This document shows, piece by piece, positions 8,095 to 16,433 of a DNA stretch of 54,249 nt (the first letter of the stretch is position 1; each line of letters starts with the position of its first letter). Below the pieces are notes generated by a model that saw only the letters and a list, made by a program, of their open reading frames with translations, was not told the DNA's origin and made no database searches. Both the position numbers and the translations under genes were made by a program. The stretch is from an uncultured Oscillospiraceae bacterium (GTDB lineage: Bacteria > Bacillota > Clostridia > Oscillospirales > Ruminococcaceae), in assembly GCA_904397845.1 (NCBI GenBank), contig CAJFOX010000023.1, forward strand, positions 1 through 54,249, given 5' to 3'.

Positions 8095-8706
8095 TTGGAT
8101 TTGAATGCTTTTACAGCCGGTGTGGAGCCTGGCGGCCTCACCCATGGCTATGAAATCAAGATTTTGGTCTGCTATCTTTTAGAGCAGATTGGAACCGGTA
8201 TGACTTTTACCCAAATCAGCGACGCACTGCTGCATCGCAGCTTGGTGAATTATTTCGAATTGGCTAATGCGTTGAGCGACCTGGCTGAATCGGGCCATCT
8301 CACCTGTGAGGACTGTGCGGGACGCCAGGAAGACACCATCTATCGTCTGACCGATCTTGGCCGGCAAACCGCCATCACCTTTTCCGGCACGCTGCCGGCT
8401 TCTGTCCGCGAGAAAGCGGTCAAATCCGCCAAGCATCAGCTGTTGCGCAGGAAAATTGAATCGTCGAACCATGCTTCCATCCGCAAAACGGAGGATGGCT
8501 ATATTGTGGATATGACCATCTGCGATATCGGCTCTGATCTTCTCTCCCTTTCGCTGTTTATGCCTACCGAGCAGGAAGCGGATCAAGTCCGCCAGCATTT
8601 TTTGTCCGATCCCCTTTTGACTTATAAAGGGGTACTCGCCCTTTTGACCGGCGATCTGCAGACGGTCGGCCAGCTGATTCCCACGAAGGATGAAGATTAC
8701 CAATAG
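8095..8706 (+). CDS. DUF4364 family protein, winged-helix regulator-like
   Basis: The 203-residue product matches the Clostridia DUF4364 family: an N-terminal winged-helix-like part (YEIKILVCYLLEQIG, FTQISDALLH, LVNYFELANALSDLAESGHL), then a wing with IYRLTDLGRQTA, and a C-terminal alpha/beta part with EDGYIVDMTICD. The TTG at 8095 is chosen because GGAAGGAAG ends 8 bases before it and a TATAAT at 8057 lies inside the longer ATG (8053) frame. Function is unknown; DNA binding is inferred from the fold. It stands alone between two terminators. Confidence 0.75.
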   Translation: MDLNAFTAGVEPGGLTHGYEIKILVCYLLEQIGTGMTFTQISDALLHRSLVNYFELANALSDLAESGHLTCEDCAGRQEDTIYRLTDLGRQTAITFSGTLPASVREKAVKSAKHQLLRRKIESSNHASIRKTEDGYIVDMTICDIGSDLLSLSLFMPTEQEADQVRQHFLSDPLLTYKGVLALLTGDLQTVGQLIPTKDEDYQ

Positions 8707-8733
8707 GAACCGGACATATCCATAACTATGCGG

Positions 8734-8758
8734 ATAAGCGGTTCGTCCGCTTATTTCT
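8734..8758 (+). terminator. Weak terminator before the MATE gene
   Basis: ATAAGCGG and CCGCTTAT form an 8-base stem around a TTCGT loop, followed by a broken T run. It could end DUF4364 transcripts or act as an attenuator for the MATE gene 36 bases further on. Confidence 0.5.
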
Positions 8759-8793
8759 TTGCTTTAAAAAATAAAAAGAAAATGGAGGAGACT

Positions 8794-10212
8794 ATGGCAA
8801 AACAATCCGTCAACGTTTTAACACTGGGCAAAACGCCCCTTACTACCATCCTGAAACTTGCTTGGCCCACCATTATCGAGCAGATGATGTTCACCGTTTT
8901 GAATTTCAGCGATACGGCAATGGTCGGCGTACTGGGTGCGGTGGCCACCGCCGCGGTGGGAATTACCTCTACTACAATCTGGCTCAGCGGCAGCGTGATC
9001 TCCGCCGTCAGCGTCGGTCTTTCCATCCAGCTGGCTCAATCAATAGGCGCCGGAAATTATAAGCGCGCCCGGGAGGTTGTGGGCCAGTCCCTGCTGACCA
9101 GCCTGGCAGTAGGCGCCGGATTGGTCCTTGTGTTTTTCTCTCTGCACTGGAACCTCCCCGCCTGGCTTGGGGCGGAAGAGGCGGTCGTGCCCCATGCGCA
9201 GGCTTATCTGCGGGTGATTGCTCTTTCCCTTCTATTCAATATGCTTTCGTCTGTTTTTTCTTCTCTGCTGCGCTGCATGGGAGATACGCACACACCGCTG
9301 AAGTATAATTTTACAGCGATTATCCTGAATATCATTTTTAATTTCCTGCTGATCTACCCATCGCGGGATATGACCGTGTTGGGCATCACCTTCCCAATGT
9401 TTGGCGCCGGGCTGGGCGTTGCGGGCGCTGCCTGGGGGACTGCATTGTCTTTGGCTGTCTCCGCCCTGCTTCTGTTTCTTTCTTTATGCGACAAGCGACG
9501 GGAAATCCATCTTCTGCTGAATAAGGAGTATATCAGGCCGGATAAAGATATCCTGAAAAAGATGGTGTTTTTGGGTGTTCCCACCGCTATGGAACAATTT
9601 ATCACCACTTCCGGCCAGGTAATCTCTACCCGCATTGTTTCTACCCTGGGTACTGTCGCGGTGGCCGCCAATACGCTGGCTGTTTCAGCGGAGTCTTTAT
9701 CTTACATGCCAGCCTATGGAGTCAGCGTAGCCACCACAACGCTGGTCAGCCAGTCCATCGGTGCAGAGAAAAAAGATGACGCCATGAAATTTGGAAAAAT
9801 CGCTAACCGGCTGGGATTTTGCGCCATGATCTTTGTGGGGATCCTGCTGTTCGTGTTTGCCGAACCGCTGATCCGGCTTTTTACCCACGATGAATCGGTG
9901 ATTCCACTGGCAGCAGCTATGCTGCGGATTGTTGCCATCGCGCAGCCGCTCAACGCCTCCTGTAGCATTCTTTCCGGTGCGCTGCGTGGTGCCGCAGACG
10001 TCAAAAGCCCATTTTTTATCGGCATTTTCGGCATGTGGGGGCTTCGCGTCCCGCTGGCACTGTTGTTCGTTTTCGTATTTCATTGGGGTCTGCACGGTTA
10101 TTGGATCGCCATGGTCATTGACAATATGACCAAAGGCCTCTTAAGCATCCTTCGCTTTCGGCAAGGTAAATGGATGAAAAATGCAAGCTTGGGGAGGGCG
10201 GAAGAAGCGTAG
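8794..10212 (+). CDS. MATE family multidrug/Na+ efflux transporter
   Basis: A 472-residue integral membrane protein of the MATE family, with two six-helix halves. The first half begins LTTILKLAWPTIIEQMMFTVLNFSDT (read as LAWPTIIEQ and LNFSDTAMVG), and the second begins MVFLGVPTAMEQFITTSGQ, the matching family repeat. Such transporters expel drugs or cations in exchange for H+ or Na+. The ATG at 8794 has GGAGG 5 bases upstream; the ORF extends further but without a ribosome site. Substrate unknown. A strong terminator follows directly. Confidence 0.9.
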   Translation: MAKQSVNVLTLGKTPLTTILKLAWPTIIEQMMFTVLNFSDTAMVGVLGAVATAAVGITSTTIWLSGSVISAVSVGLSIQLAQSIGAGNYKRAREVVGQSLLTSLAVGAGLVLVFFSLHWNLPAWLGAEEAVVPHAQAYLRVIALSLLFNMLSSVFSSLLRCMGDTHTPLKYNFTAIILNIIFNFLLIYPSRDMTVLGITFPMFGAGLGVAGAAWGTALSLAVSALLLFLSLCDKRREIHLLLNKEYIRPDKDILKKMVFLGVPTAMEQFITTSGQVISTRIVSTLGTVAVAANTLAVSAESLSYMPAYGVSVATTTLVSQSIGAEKKDDAMKFGKIANRLGFCAMIFVGILLFVFAEPLIRLFTHDESVIPLAAAMLRIVAIAQPLNASCSILSGALRGAADVKSPFFIGIFGMWGLRVPLALLFVFVFHWGLHGYWIAMVIDNMTKGLLSILRFRQGKWMKNASLGRAEEA

Positions 10213-10227
10213 CCTTTTCCAAAATTC

Positions 10228-10263
10228 AAAAGCGATTCGGCTTAAAATCCGGATCGCTTTTTT
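10228..10263 (+). terminator. Terminator after the MATE gene
   Basis: AAAGCGATTCGG pairs with CCGGATCGCTTT (one G-T pair), with an AT loop and six T. The gap to the next gene (10213-10536) otherwise holds only the promoter at 10465-10493; I see no gene in it. Confidence 0.85.
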
Positions 10264-10464
10264 CATTGCAGCAAAACGCAGTTCTTTGTAAAAGCTGACT
10301 GCCTACCAAAACAGTCTGGCAAAGCCTTGCAGCACCGCTGCTCCCATATTCTCCCTGCGTCTGGAAATTTCCGTTTACGGCATTGCGTGAGGTCATTATT
10401 GCACAAAAAAACAGCATGGTTTCGCGTTTTTCTTTTGCGCTGCTCTAAATCCGTTTTGTCTGTC

Positions 10465-10493
10465 TTGTAATTAATAGAAAAAAAAACTATAAT
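10465..10493 (+). promoter_or_regulatory. Promoter of the cupin regulator gene
   Basis: TTGTAA (10465-10470), a 17-base spacer that is almost pure A/T, and TATAAT (10488-10493), 44 bases before the start of the regulator gene. Confidence 0.7.
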
Positions 10494-10536
10494 AAAAAGA
10501 ACTTTTAATAATAAAAAACAGGAAAGGATGTACGCA

Positions 10537-11085
10537 ATGGAACAAATCGCAGAAATCGCCGCCCGTATCCAGGAACTGCGCGAAGCCTGCGGCTACACGC
10601 AGGAAGAACTGGCAAAGAAGCTGGGGATTGACGTAGCCGTACTGCGCGCGTATGAGGAAAATGGATACAATATCCCTATCAGCGTGATCTATCAGATCGC
10701 CAACCTGTGCGGCGTGGATTTCACCGAGATCCTCACCGGAAACGATCCCCGTCTGGATACCTACCAGATTGTGAAAAAGGGCAAAGGCCTTTCGGTTGAG
10801 CGAGTCCCGGGCTACGATTTCGAGGATTTGGCTTTCCGCTTTACCCATAAAATTATGCAGCCGCTGCGGGTCCATCTGTTGCCTGACGATGAAAAACCCG
10901 CTTTGATTACCCATAGTGGCCAGGAATTCAACCTGGTGCTGGAAGGGAAAGTAAAGGTGCTGTTTGAGGATAAGGAGCTGATTTTGGAGGAGGGTGATTC
11001 CATCTACTTTAATCCTCTGCATCCCCACGGACAGGTATGTGCCGACGACAAACCTGCCGTATTTTTAACAGTTATCGCGGAATAG
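10537..11085 (+). CDS. XRE-family transcriptional regulator with cupin domain
   Basis: A 182-residue regulator. Residues about 8-65 form an XRE helix-turn-helix (IQELREACGYTQEELAKKLG, then VAVLRAYEENGYNIPISVIY), and about 100-180 a small cupin barrel (SGQEFNLVLEGKVKVLF, EEGDSIYFNPLHPHGQ), which would sense a small ligand. The start is the ATG at 10537; an ATG at 10528 touches the AGGAAAGG ribosome site. The acyl-CoA synthetase begins 33 bases later, and this regulator-synthetase pair recurs in gut Clostridia, so the regulator probably controls that gene and may sense its substrate or product. Confidence 0.88.
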   Translation: MEQIAEIAARIQELREACGYTQEELAKKLGIDVAVLRAYEENGYNIPISVIYQIANLCGVDFTEILTGNDPRLDTYQIVKKGKGLSVERVPGYDFEDLAFRFTHKIMQPLRVHLLPDDEKPALITHSGQEFNLVLEGKVKVLFEDKELILEEGDSIYFNPLHPHGQVCADDKPAVFLTVIAE

Positions 11086-11118
11086 CTGTTAATGTGCATA
11101 AAAAGGAGGATGCAATCC

Positions 11119-12783
11119 ATGCTTTTGGATCGATATCTACCCCGGACGGAGTTTGATTCCTACGAGGATTTTAAGGAAAATTACCGATGCAACGTACCTG
11201 CCGATTTTAACTTCGGTTTTGATATCGTAGATGAATGGGCCCGCCAGGAGCCGGAAAAAATGGCGTTGGTCTGGTGCAATGATCACGGAGAGGAAAAACG
11301 CTTTACATTTACCGACATCAGCCGCATGTCCAACCAAGCGGCTCATTTCTTTCAGGCACACGGCGTTCAAAAAGGAACTGTCGTCATGCTGATCCTTCGC
11401 CGTCGGTGGGAATACTGGGTCTGTGCCACTGCGCTGCATAAAATCGGCGCCACTCTCATCCCCGGTTCCCTTCAACTGACCAAAAAGGATCTGATCTACC
11501 GGGCAAATGCCGCTAAGATCCACATGATCGTCTGCATCAACGACGATTTCGTGATCCGCCAAGTGGAGGAAGCCATGCCGGAAACGCCGAGCCTTGTTGT
11601 CCGTGCCCTGGTTGCCGGAACGAAGGAGGGCTGGCTGGACTTTTCCGATGAGCTGACCAAATATCCGCCGGTTTTTGAACGTCCCGCCGGGGAGAAGGCT
11701 CATACCATCGATGATATTATGCTGGTCTATTTCACTTCCGGCACCACTGGCATGCCCAAAATGGTAAGGCATAATTTTGCCCATCCACTGGGCCATATCG
11801 TCACTGCCAAATACTGGCAGCAAGTGCAGGAAAACAAACTGCACATGAGCGTATCCGATTCTGGCTGGGCAAAATTCGGCTGGGGCAAAATTTATGGACA
11901 ATGGATCTGCGGTGCAACGGTTTTCTGCTACGACATGGACAAATTCATCCCGCTCAAGCTGCTGGAAAAGCTGGAGCATTATAAAGTGACAACCTTCTGT
12001 GCACCGCCGACCATGTTCCGTTTTATGCTACAGGAAGATGTCTCTCAATTTGATCTATCCTCTATCCAGCACTGCTGCATTGCCGGGGAGCCTTTAAACC
12101 CGGAAGTATTCAAGCAATGGGAACAGTTGACTGGTTTAAAGCTGTACGAGGGCTTTGGACAGAGCGAATCGTCGGTTTTGATTGCCAATTTTTCTCCCTG
12201 GATCACTCCCAAACCCGGTTCTACAGGTAAACCCTCTCCACTGTATGATATCGACCTGATTAACAGTGAAGGCAAGCCCTGTGAAGATGGCGAAGAAGGA
12301 GAGATTGTCGTCCGGCTCAAAGGGCACGACTGGCCTACGGGGCTTTTCACCGGGTATTATCTGGACGATGAGATGACCAAAGCTAATCTGGGCGGCGAAT
12401 GGTACAACACCAAAGATGTGGCCTGGCGGGATAGCAATGGCTATTTCTGGTTTGTGGGCCGCAATGACGACGTCATCAAGTGCTCTGGTTACCGTATCGG
12501 TCCATTCGAGGTGGAAAGCGCCCTCACCGAGCATCCGTCGGTAGTGGAGTGCGCCGTTACTGCCGCGCCGGATCCTATCCGCGGGCAGGTTGTTAAGGCA
12601 ACTGTGGTATTGGCGAAAGGCTATGCCTCCTCTCCTGAGCTGACCAAGGAGCTGCAAAACTACGTAAAAAAAGTTACTGCACCGTATAAATATCCCAGGA
12701 TCATTGAATATGTGGACGAACTGCCCAAGACGTTGGGCGGCAAGATTAAGCGGGCGGAAATCCGTCACCGCGACCATCAGTAA
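11119..12783 (+). CDS. AMP-forming acyl-CoA synthetase (acetyl-CoA synthetase-like)
   Basis: ANL-superfamily adenylating enzyme, 554 residues, likely converting a carboxylic acid plus CoA and ATP into acyl-CoA, AMP and pyrophosphate. The phosphate loop is YFTSGTTGMPKM at about 204-215; the adenine motif is YEGFGQSE; the hinge region reads WYNTKDVAWRDSNGYFWFVGR and DDVIKCSGYRIGPFEVE. The catalytic lysine is in LGGKIKRAE at about residue 542. Best resemblance is to medium-chain/acetyl-CoA synthetase-like enzymes; the substrate is not determined. The ATG at 11119 is 9 bases after AAGGAGG. It pairs with the cupin regulator upstream and ends at a strong terminator. Confidence 0.88.
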   Translation: MLLDRYLPRTEFDSYEDFKENYRCNVPADFNFGFDIVDEWARQEPEKMALVWCNDHGEEKRFTFTDISRMSNQAAHFFQAHGVQKGTVVMLILRRRWEYWVCATALHKIGATLIPGSLQLTKKDLIYRANAAKIHMIVCINDDFVIRQVEEAMPETPSLVVRALVAGTKEGWLDFSDELTKYPPVFERPAGEKAHTIDDIMLVYFTSGTTGMPKMVRHNFAHPLGHIVTAKYWQQVQENKLHMSVSDSGWAKFGWGKIYGQWICGATVFCYDMDKFIPLKLLEKLEHYKVTTFCAPPTMFRFMLQEDVSQFDLSSIQHCCIAGEPLNPEVFKQWEQLTGLKLYEGFGQSESSVLIANFSPWITPKPGSTGKPSPLYDIDLINSEGKPCEDGEEGEIVVRLKGHDWPTGLFTGYYLDDEMTKANLGGEWYNTKDVAWRDSNGYFWFVGRNDDVIKCSGYRIGPFEVESALTEHPSVVECAVTAAPDPIRGQVVKATVVLAKGYASSPELTKELQNYVKKVTAPYKYPRIIEYVDELPKTLGGKIKRAEIRHRDHQ

Positions 12784-12791
12784 AGACTTTT

Positions 12792-12819
12792 CCCGCGCCG
12801 GATCGGCGCGGGATTTTTT
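12792..12819 (+). terminator. Terminator after the acyl-CoA synthetase
   Basis: A perfect 9-base stem CCCGCGCCG/CGGCGCGGG with a GAT loop, followed by ATTTTTT. Confidence 0.9.
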
Positions 12820-12973
12820 CTACGAAACGCGACTTGCCATAGCACCTTCACGCTGTTGTAAGAGGGAAGATTCCTTTGGCGGCGAAAGCATTGAAAGAGA
12901 TCTATCCGCTCAATCCTGTGCTTTTTCACAAAATGGCATTTTCAGCAAGCGGCAATTCTTACCTGGTTTTGAC

Positions 12974-13002
12974 TGGCGCTTTGCGCCATAATTGTCTATA
13001 AT
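12974..13002 (+). promoter_or_regulatory. Possible operator and -10 box upstream of the nitroreductase gene
   Basis: A perfect inverted repeat TGGCGC-TTT-GCGCCA (12974-12988) ends 8 bases before a TATAAT (12997-13002), which is 87 bases before the nitroreductase start. No -35 sits at normal spacing (a TTGACT at 12969 is 22 bases away), which fits a regulated promoter. Between the terminator at 12819 and here (about 150 bases) I see nothing. Confidence 0.45.
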
Positions 13003-13089
13003 AAAAAAATAAAGCAGGATGACGCTGGGCCAGGGCAGAAAAACGAAAGTTGCCAAAAGTCCACGATATCCCGCAAAAGGAGGTATTTC

Positions 13090-13593
13090 ATGAACAGTAT
13101 TTTTACCCGCCGCTCCATTCGGGAATACGATTCCCGCCCGGTAGAGCCGGAAAAATTGGATCGTATCCTGCGCGCCGGAATGCAGGCGCCCTCCGCCATG
13201 AACCGACAGCCATGGGAATTTTTGGTGGTTGAAAAGCCGGAAATGATCCAAAAAATTGCCGCGCTGACCCCATACGGAAAACCTGCTGCCCGGGCACCGA
13301 TGGTACTGGTACCGCTGGTCAATCTCAAAACCGCTGGAGAAAAAAACCGTTTCTGGGTGCAGGACCTGTCGGCCTGCGTGCAAAATATTCTGCTACAGAT
13401 CGTCGAAGAAGGCCTTGGTGGATGCTGGATGGGCATCTATCCGGATGAGGAGCGCACGCATGCGCTTCATGATGCGCTGGGCCTGCCGGATGGCATTCTT
13501 CCTTTTGCTATGATTTCGGTTGGCCATGGTTTGCAGGAAAATTCCTTTGTCGACCGTTTTTCTGCAGAAAAAATTCATCACGAAACCTATTAA
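13090..13593 (+). CDS. Nitroreductase family FMN-dependent oxidoreductase
   Basis: A 167-residue flavin enzyme of the nitroreductase fold. The N-terminal FMN motif is clear: RRSIREYDSRPVEPEKLDRI, then AGMQAPSAMNRQPWEFLVV. Later LGGCWMGIYP and LPFAMISVGHG form the C-terminal flavin and dimer contacts. Such enzymes reduce nitro compounds, quinones or flavins with NAD(P)H; the substrate here is unknown. The ATG at 13090 has AAAAGGAGG upstream. Length is at the short end for the family. It ends at a terminator shared with the convergent glycosyltransferase gene. Confidence 0.88.
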   Translation: MNSIFTRRSIREYDSRPVEPEKLDRILRAGMQAPSAMNRQPWEFLVVEKPEMIQKIAALTPYGKPAARAPMVLVPLVNLKTAGEKNRFWVQDLSACVQNILLQIVEEGLGGCWMGIYPDEERTHALHDALGLPDGILPFAMISVGHGLQENSFVDRFSAEKIHHETY

Positions 13594-13602
13594 GCTTACG
13601 TG

Positions 13603-13637
13603 AAAAAATCCAGCCCGACATAAGGGCTGGATTTTTT
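13603..13637. terminator. Bidirectional terminator between nitroreductase and glycosyltransferase genes
   Basis: AAAAAATCCAGCCC and GGGCTGGATTTTTT form a perfect 14-base stem around GACATAA. The TAA stop of the minus-strand glycosyltransferase (13636-13638) overlaps the A/T tail of this hairpin. Confidence 0.9.
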
Positions 13638-14901
13638 ACGATCTGTCCAGAGCTTGTTTTCGATCTTCACTCTGCTGGTTTACCGTCGTTTGCAACACAA
13701 CCCAGTAAGCTGCGGCTTGGTGGGATATCGACGCATTTTGATTTACATAGTCTTTCCCCCGTTTTCCCATGTCCTTCCGCTGCTTCCCATCCATAGACTG
13801 CATCTGTTCCAGCGCCTGTATCAATGCCTGTACGTCTTTTGGAGGAGTGACTTTCCCGCACCCGGCTTTTTCCACTGGATTTTCGGGAATATTCGCAGCA
13901 CACACTACCGGAATACCGCTGGCCATCGCCAGCAGAATCCGAGTTGCATCCGCGCCGTAACAGTGCCATCGGTAGGGGGGCAGCCCGACATAAAGGCAGT
14001 CCGCCGCCTGGTACAGGTCAATCAGCTGCTGGGGAGACACTCCATCCAGGAACAGGACATTGGACAAGGCTCTTTTTTTTACTTTCCTTTTTAAATTTGG
14101 CTTGTACATGCCGTTTCCTACCAAGATAAACAGTACATCTCGTGGCTCCAATGCTGCCGCTTCTATCAACAAATCCAACTCCTGATCTTTTTCTACTTCT
14201 CCGCCAGCCAGGCAGATAAAATTCCCCTTTTCCTGATACCGCCGCACAAAATCAATATGGCGCTGCGGGAATGGATGCTCTTTCCAGAAAGACGGCGCCA
14301 GCACCTGTGGAACCGGTACAAATTTTTGCGGATCGGCGCGCAGCACCGCCATATGTTCGCCTAGCTTCGGGTAGATTGACAGCACTTTCCGGCTTTTACG
14401 ATACATTGCCTTCTGCGTTTGAGAAAACACTTGGACCAAAAAGTGACTGGGCGCATATTCCAGTACCTCCTGTAAATGCTCTGGATAAACCCGCCTGACA
14501 TCGAAAATCAACGGAATGCGCAGCCTTTTGGCGACCTTTGCCGCCCCATGGCTGCCCAAAAGGTGCCGGGAGGAAAGCAAAACCACATCTGGTTCCCAAT
14601 CGGCAATCAGCGGAAAACACCGGTGAAGGCCTTTTTCAAAAGGCAGCGCACCGCGCAAAATTTTTTTCTCCCTGTCTGTAGCGACTGGAGATTGGATCCA
14701 CAGGAACGAAATGCCCTCTTGTTCATCTATCTGACCTATGTGTGGCTTTTCCGGGTTTTTTTGCCGTAAATAAGAATAATCTGCCGTTACAATCAATGTT
14801 TTTCCGCCGTTCTTTTTCCACTCTCTGGCCATATCATAGGCATGGGTATCCCCTCCCAAAGACGTCGTCCCCGCATCATAATCGATCAATAGGATTTTCA
14901 T
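13636..14901 (-). CDS. Glycosyltransferase, GT-B fold (family 4-like)
   Basis: A 421-residue glycosyltransferase. The N-terminal Rossmann half opens MKILLIDYDAGTTSLGGDTH, the glycine-rich acceptor start of GT-B enzymes; the C-terminal half has ICLAGGEVEKDQELDLLIEA, LFILVGNGMYKPNLK, and LYQAADCLYVGLPPYR followed by ILLAMASGIPVVCA, the donor-site pattern of family 4. Donor and acceptor are unknown. The ATG at 14901 has GGGAGGG upstream, while the longer frame (to 15003) has no ribosome site. It stands alone, so no pathway can be inferred. Confidence 0.85.
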   Translation of the reverse strand: MKILLIDYDAGTTSLGGDTHAYDMAREWKKNGGKTLIVTADYSYLRQKNPEKPHIGQIDEQEGISFLWIQSPVATDREKKILRGALPFEKGLHRCFPLIADWEPDVVLLSSRHLLGSHGAAKVAKRLRIPLIFDVRRVYPEHLQEVLEYAPSHFLVQVFSQTQKAMYRKSRKVLSIYPKLGEHMAVLRADPQKFVPVPQVLAPSFWKEHPFPQRHIDFVRRYQEKGNFICLAGGEVEKDQELDLLIEAAALEPRDVLFILVGNGMYKPNLKRKVKKRALSNVLFLDGVSPQQLIDLYQAADCLYVGLPPYRWHCYGADATRILLAMASGIPVVCAANIPENPVEKAGCGKVTPPKDVQALIQALEQMQSMDGKQRKDMGKRGKDYVNQNASISHQAAAYWVVLQTTVNQQSEDRKQALDRS

Positions 14902-15030
14902 GGCTTTCCCTCCCGGTGATTTCCAGCAGCACATCTGCTTTTGTCCCAATGCGGATTTCCTCCCCACTCTTTTAGTTTGGCCCTCCGCAATGATCCTATG
15001 CAAAATAAAAAACAGCTGAAAATCTTTAAA

Positions 15031-15065
15031 AAGAAGCGGGAGCCTAAGCTCCCGCTTCTTTTTAT
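15031..15065. terminator. Terminator of the FMN-binding lipoprotein gene
   Basis: A perfect 13-base stem AAGAAGCGGGAGC/GCTCCCGCTTCTT with a 4-base loop, flanked by T or A runs on both sides, so it can work in both directions. The minus-strand lipoprotein stop is at its edge. Confidence 0.88.
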
Positions 15066-16301
15066 TTATTCGTCGTTTGTTTCTACAACCGCCGTTTCCT
15101 CCAACCCATATAAAGCATTTTCCAGTGCAGCGGTCACCAGCTTTTTAAATCGGTTGAACGATTGTGTTGCGCCAGCCACTGCATCCATTTCATCCGGCAA
15201 ATACCTAGCGTCGATAAAAGACTGAATGATCGCTGGATAAAATTGGGCCGGATCGGTGCCTATCCCAGCCTGCGCCATCTGGTCTTGATAATCGGCTTCC
15301 TTGGATTTATAAGCGCCGCTCTCATCTACCGCATCAAAACTGATCTGAGAAACCGCATTATTCTGGATCGTTAAAACGACAAACTCCGTCCATCCCTGAT
15401 CCGCTTCGCTCATCTGCGCGCGATACTCCCCGTCCTCAAAAATAGGGGCGACAGTAACCTCTGTATCCCCTTTCTGGGCATTTTCCAGCGCATGGCCGAG
15501 CAGCTTTTTAAAGTTTCGGGAAGAAATCGTCGCACCAGCAACGCCGTCCATTTCCTCGACAGAACCAGCCTGCTCATAATTCTCTATCAGCCTTTGTGCA
15601 TAATCTGCCGGATAGGTTTCCGGCAGGCCATTGGCTACATTCCCAGCGATCATGCTTTTTTGGTATTCTTCGTCGGCAGATTTCAGATCCCCCTGCTCGT
15701 TTCTGGCGTCAAACGCAATCGAATCTACCTTTCCCGCAGCAATGGTGACACGGATAAAATCTTTCCAGCCGTTGTCATACTCCGGCATTTCCACTTCGTA
15801 GACGCCATCTTCATAAAGCGGCAGTGTCATCTCACCAGGTTGTCCCTTTTCGACCATTTCCATCAGAGCCGCCATGACCTTTTTGAAATTTCCAGAGGAT
15901 ACGGTTGCACCGGCTACTGCGTCTACCTTCTCCGGATCATATTCTGCCGCGCGAAAAGCAGTTACAAGGTCGCTGTATACCTTTTCCGGATATACAGCAG
16001 GCAGGCCGTTTGCCGCATTCCCTGCCGCCATGCTGTCCCGATAAGCGGTATCCTGACTCTTTTTTTCTCCCGCTTCATTGTGGGCATCATACTCGACATC
16101 CGTAATATACCCATCCGTTACCGTTATTTTTCCGTATTCCTGCCACCCATTTTCATATTGTGGCATCCGAACCTCGTAGGAACCATCCGTATAAGGCCCC
16201 TGCTCCAGATCCGGCACACTGCTGATTCCTTCTTCTGAACAGCCTGCTAAGCTCAAACAGGCTGCAACAGCCAATATGGTTCCAAGCCGTCTTTTTTTCA
16301 T
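15066..16301 (-). CDS. Lipoprotein with three tandem FMN-binding domains
   Basis: A 411-residue secreted lipoprotein: basic MKKRRLG, hydrophobic helix, and lipobox LAGC with the acylated cysteine at 21. Three FMN_bind repeats of about 125 residues follow, each with a strand pattern (for example YEVRMPQYENGW) and a flavinylation-type motif: DAVAGATVSS (Thr133), DGVAGATISS (Thr258) and DAVAGATQSF (Thr379). In this family ApbE attaches FMN covalently to the Thr of the GAT motif. The third repeat lacks the following SS. Two-domain relatives act in extracellular electron transfer; a three-domain chain could pass electrons along the cell surface. The ATG at 16301 has AGGAGGG. No apbE or electron-transfer gene is near. 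Confidence 0.9.
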   Translation of the reverse strand: MKKRRLGTILAVAACLSLAGCSEEGISSVPDLEQGPYTDGSYEVRMPQYENGWQEYGKITVTDGYITDVEYDAHNEAGEKKSQDTAYRDSMAAGNAANGLPAVYPEKVYSDLVTAFRAAEYDPEKVDAVAGATVSSGNFKKVMAALMEMVEKGQPGEMTLPLYEDGVYEVEMPEYDNGWKDFIRVTIAAGKVDSIAFDARNEQGDLKSADEEYQKSMIAGNVANGLPETYPADYAQRLIENYEQAGSVEEMDGVAGATISSRNFKKLLGHALENAQKGDTEVTVAPIFEDGEYRAQMSEADQGWTEFVVLTIQNNAVSQISFDAVDESGAYKSKEADYQDQMAQAGIGTDPAQFYPAIIQSFIDARYLPDEMDAVAGATQSFNRFKKLVTAALENALYGLEETAVVETNDE

Positions 16302-16392
16302 CTGCGCCCTCCTGTCCCATCCTTTTCCTTTATTGTCTCCTGCAGCAGTTTCGCTATTCCTCCTCGTCAAAAACAAGCCGTACAAAGAAAAA

Positions 16393-16420
16393 CCGCGGAA
16401 CACGCAACGGTATCCCGCGG
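16393..16420 (-). terminator. Possible terminator after ftsZ
   Basis: On the minus strand two CCGCGG blocks 16 bases apart can pair, followed by TTTTTC. The stem is short, so this is a moderate call. Confidence 0.45.
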
Positions 16421-16433
16421 AACAAGGCGTTTT

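Noticed and set aside
10226-10417. A 63-residue minus-strand ORF in the gap before the cupin regulator
   Set aside because: It starts and ends in noncoding sequence including a terminator, with no ribosome site.
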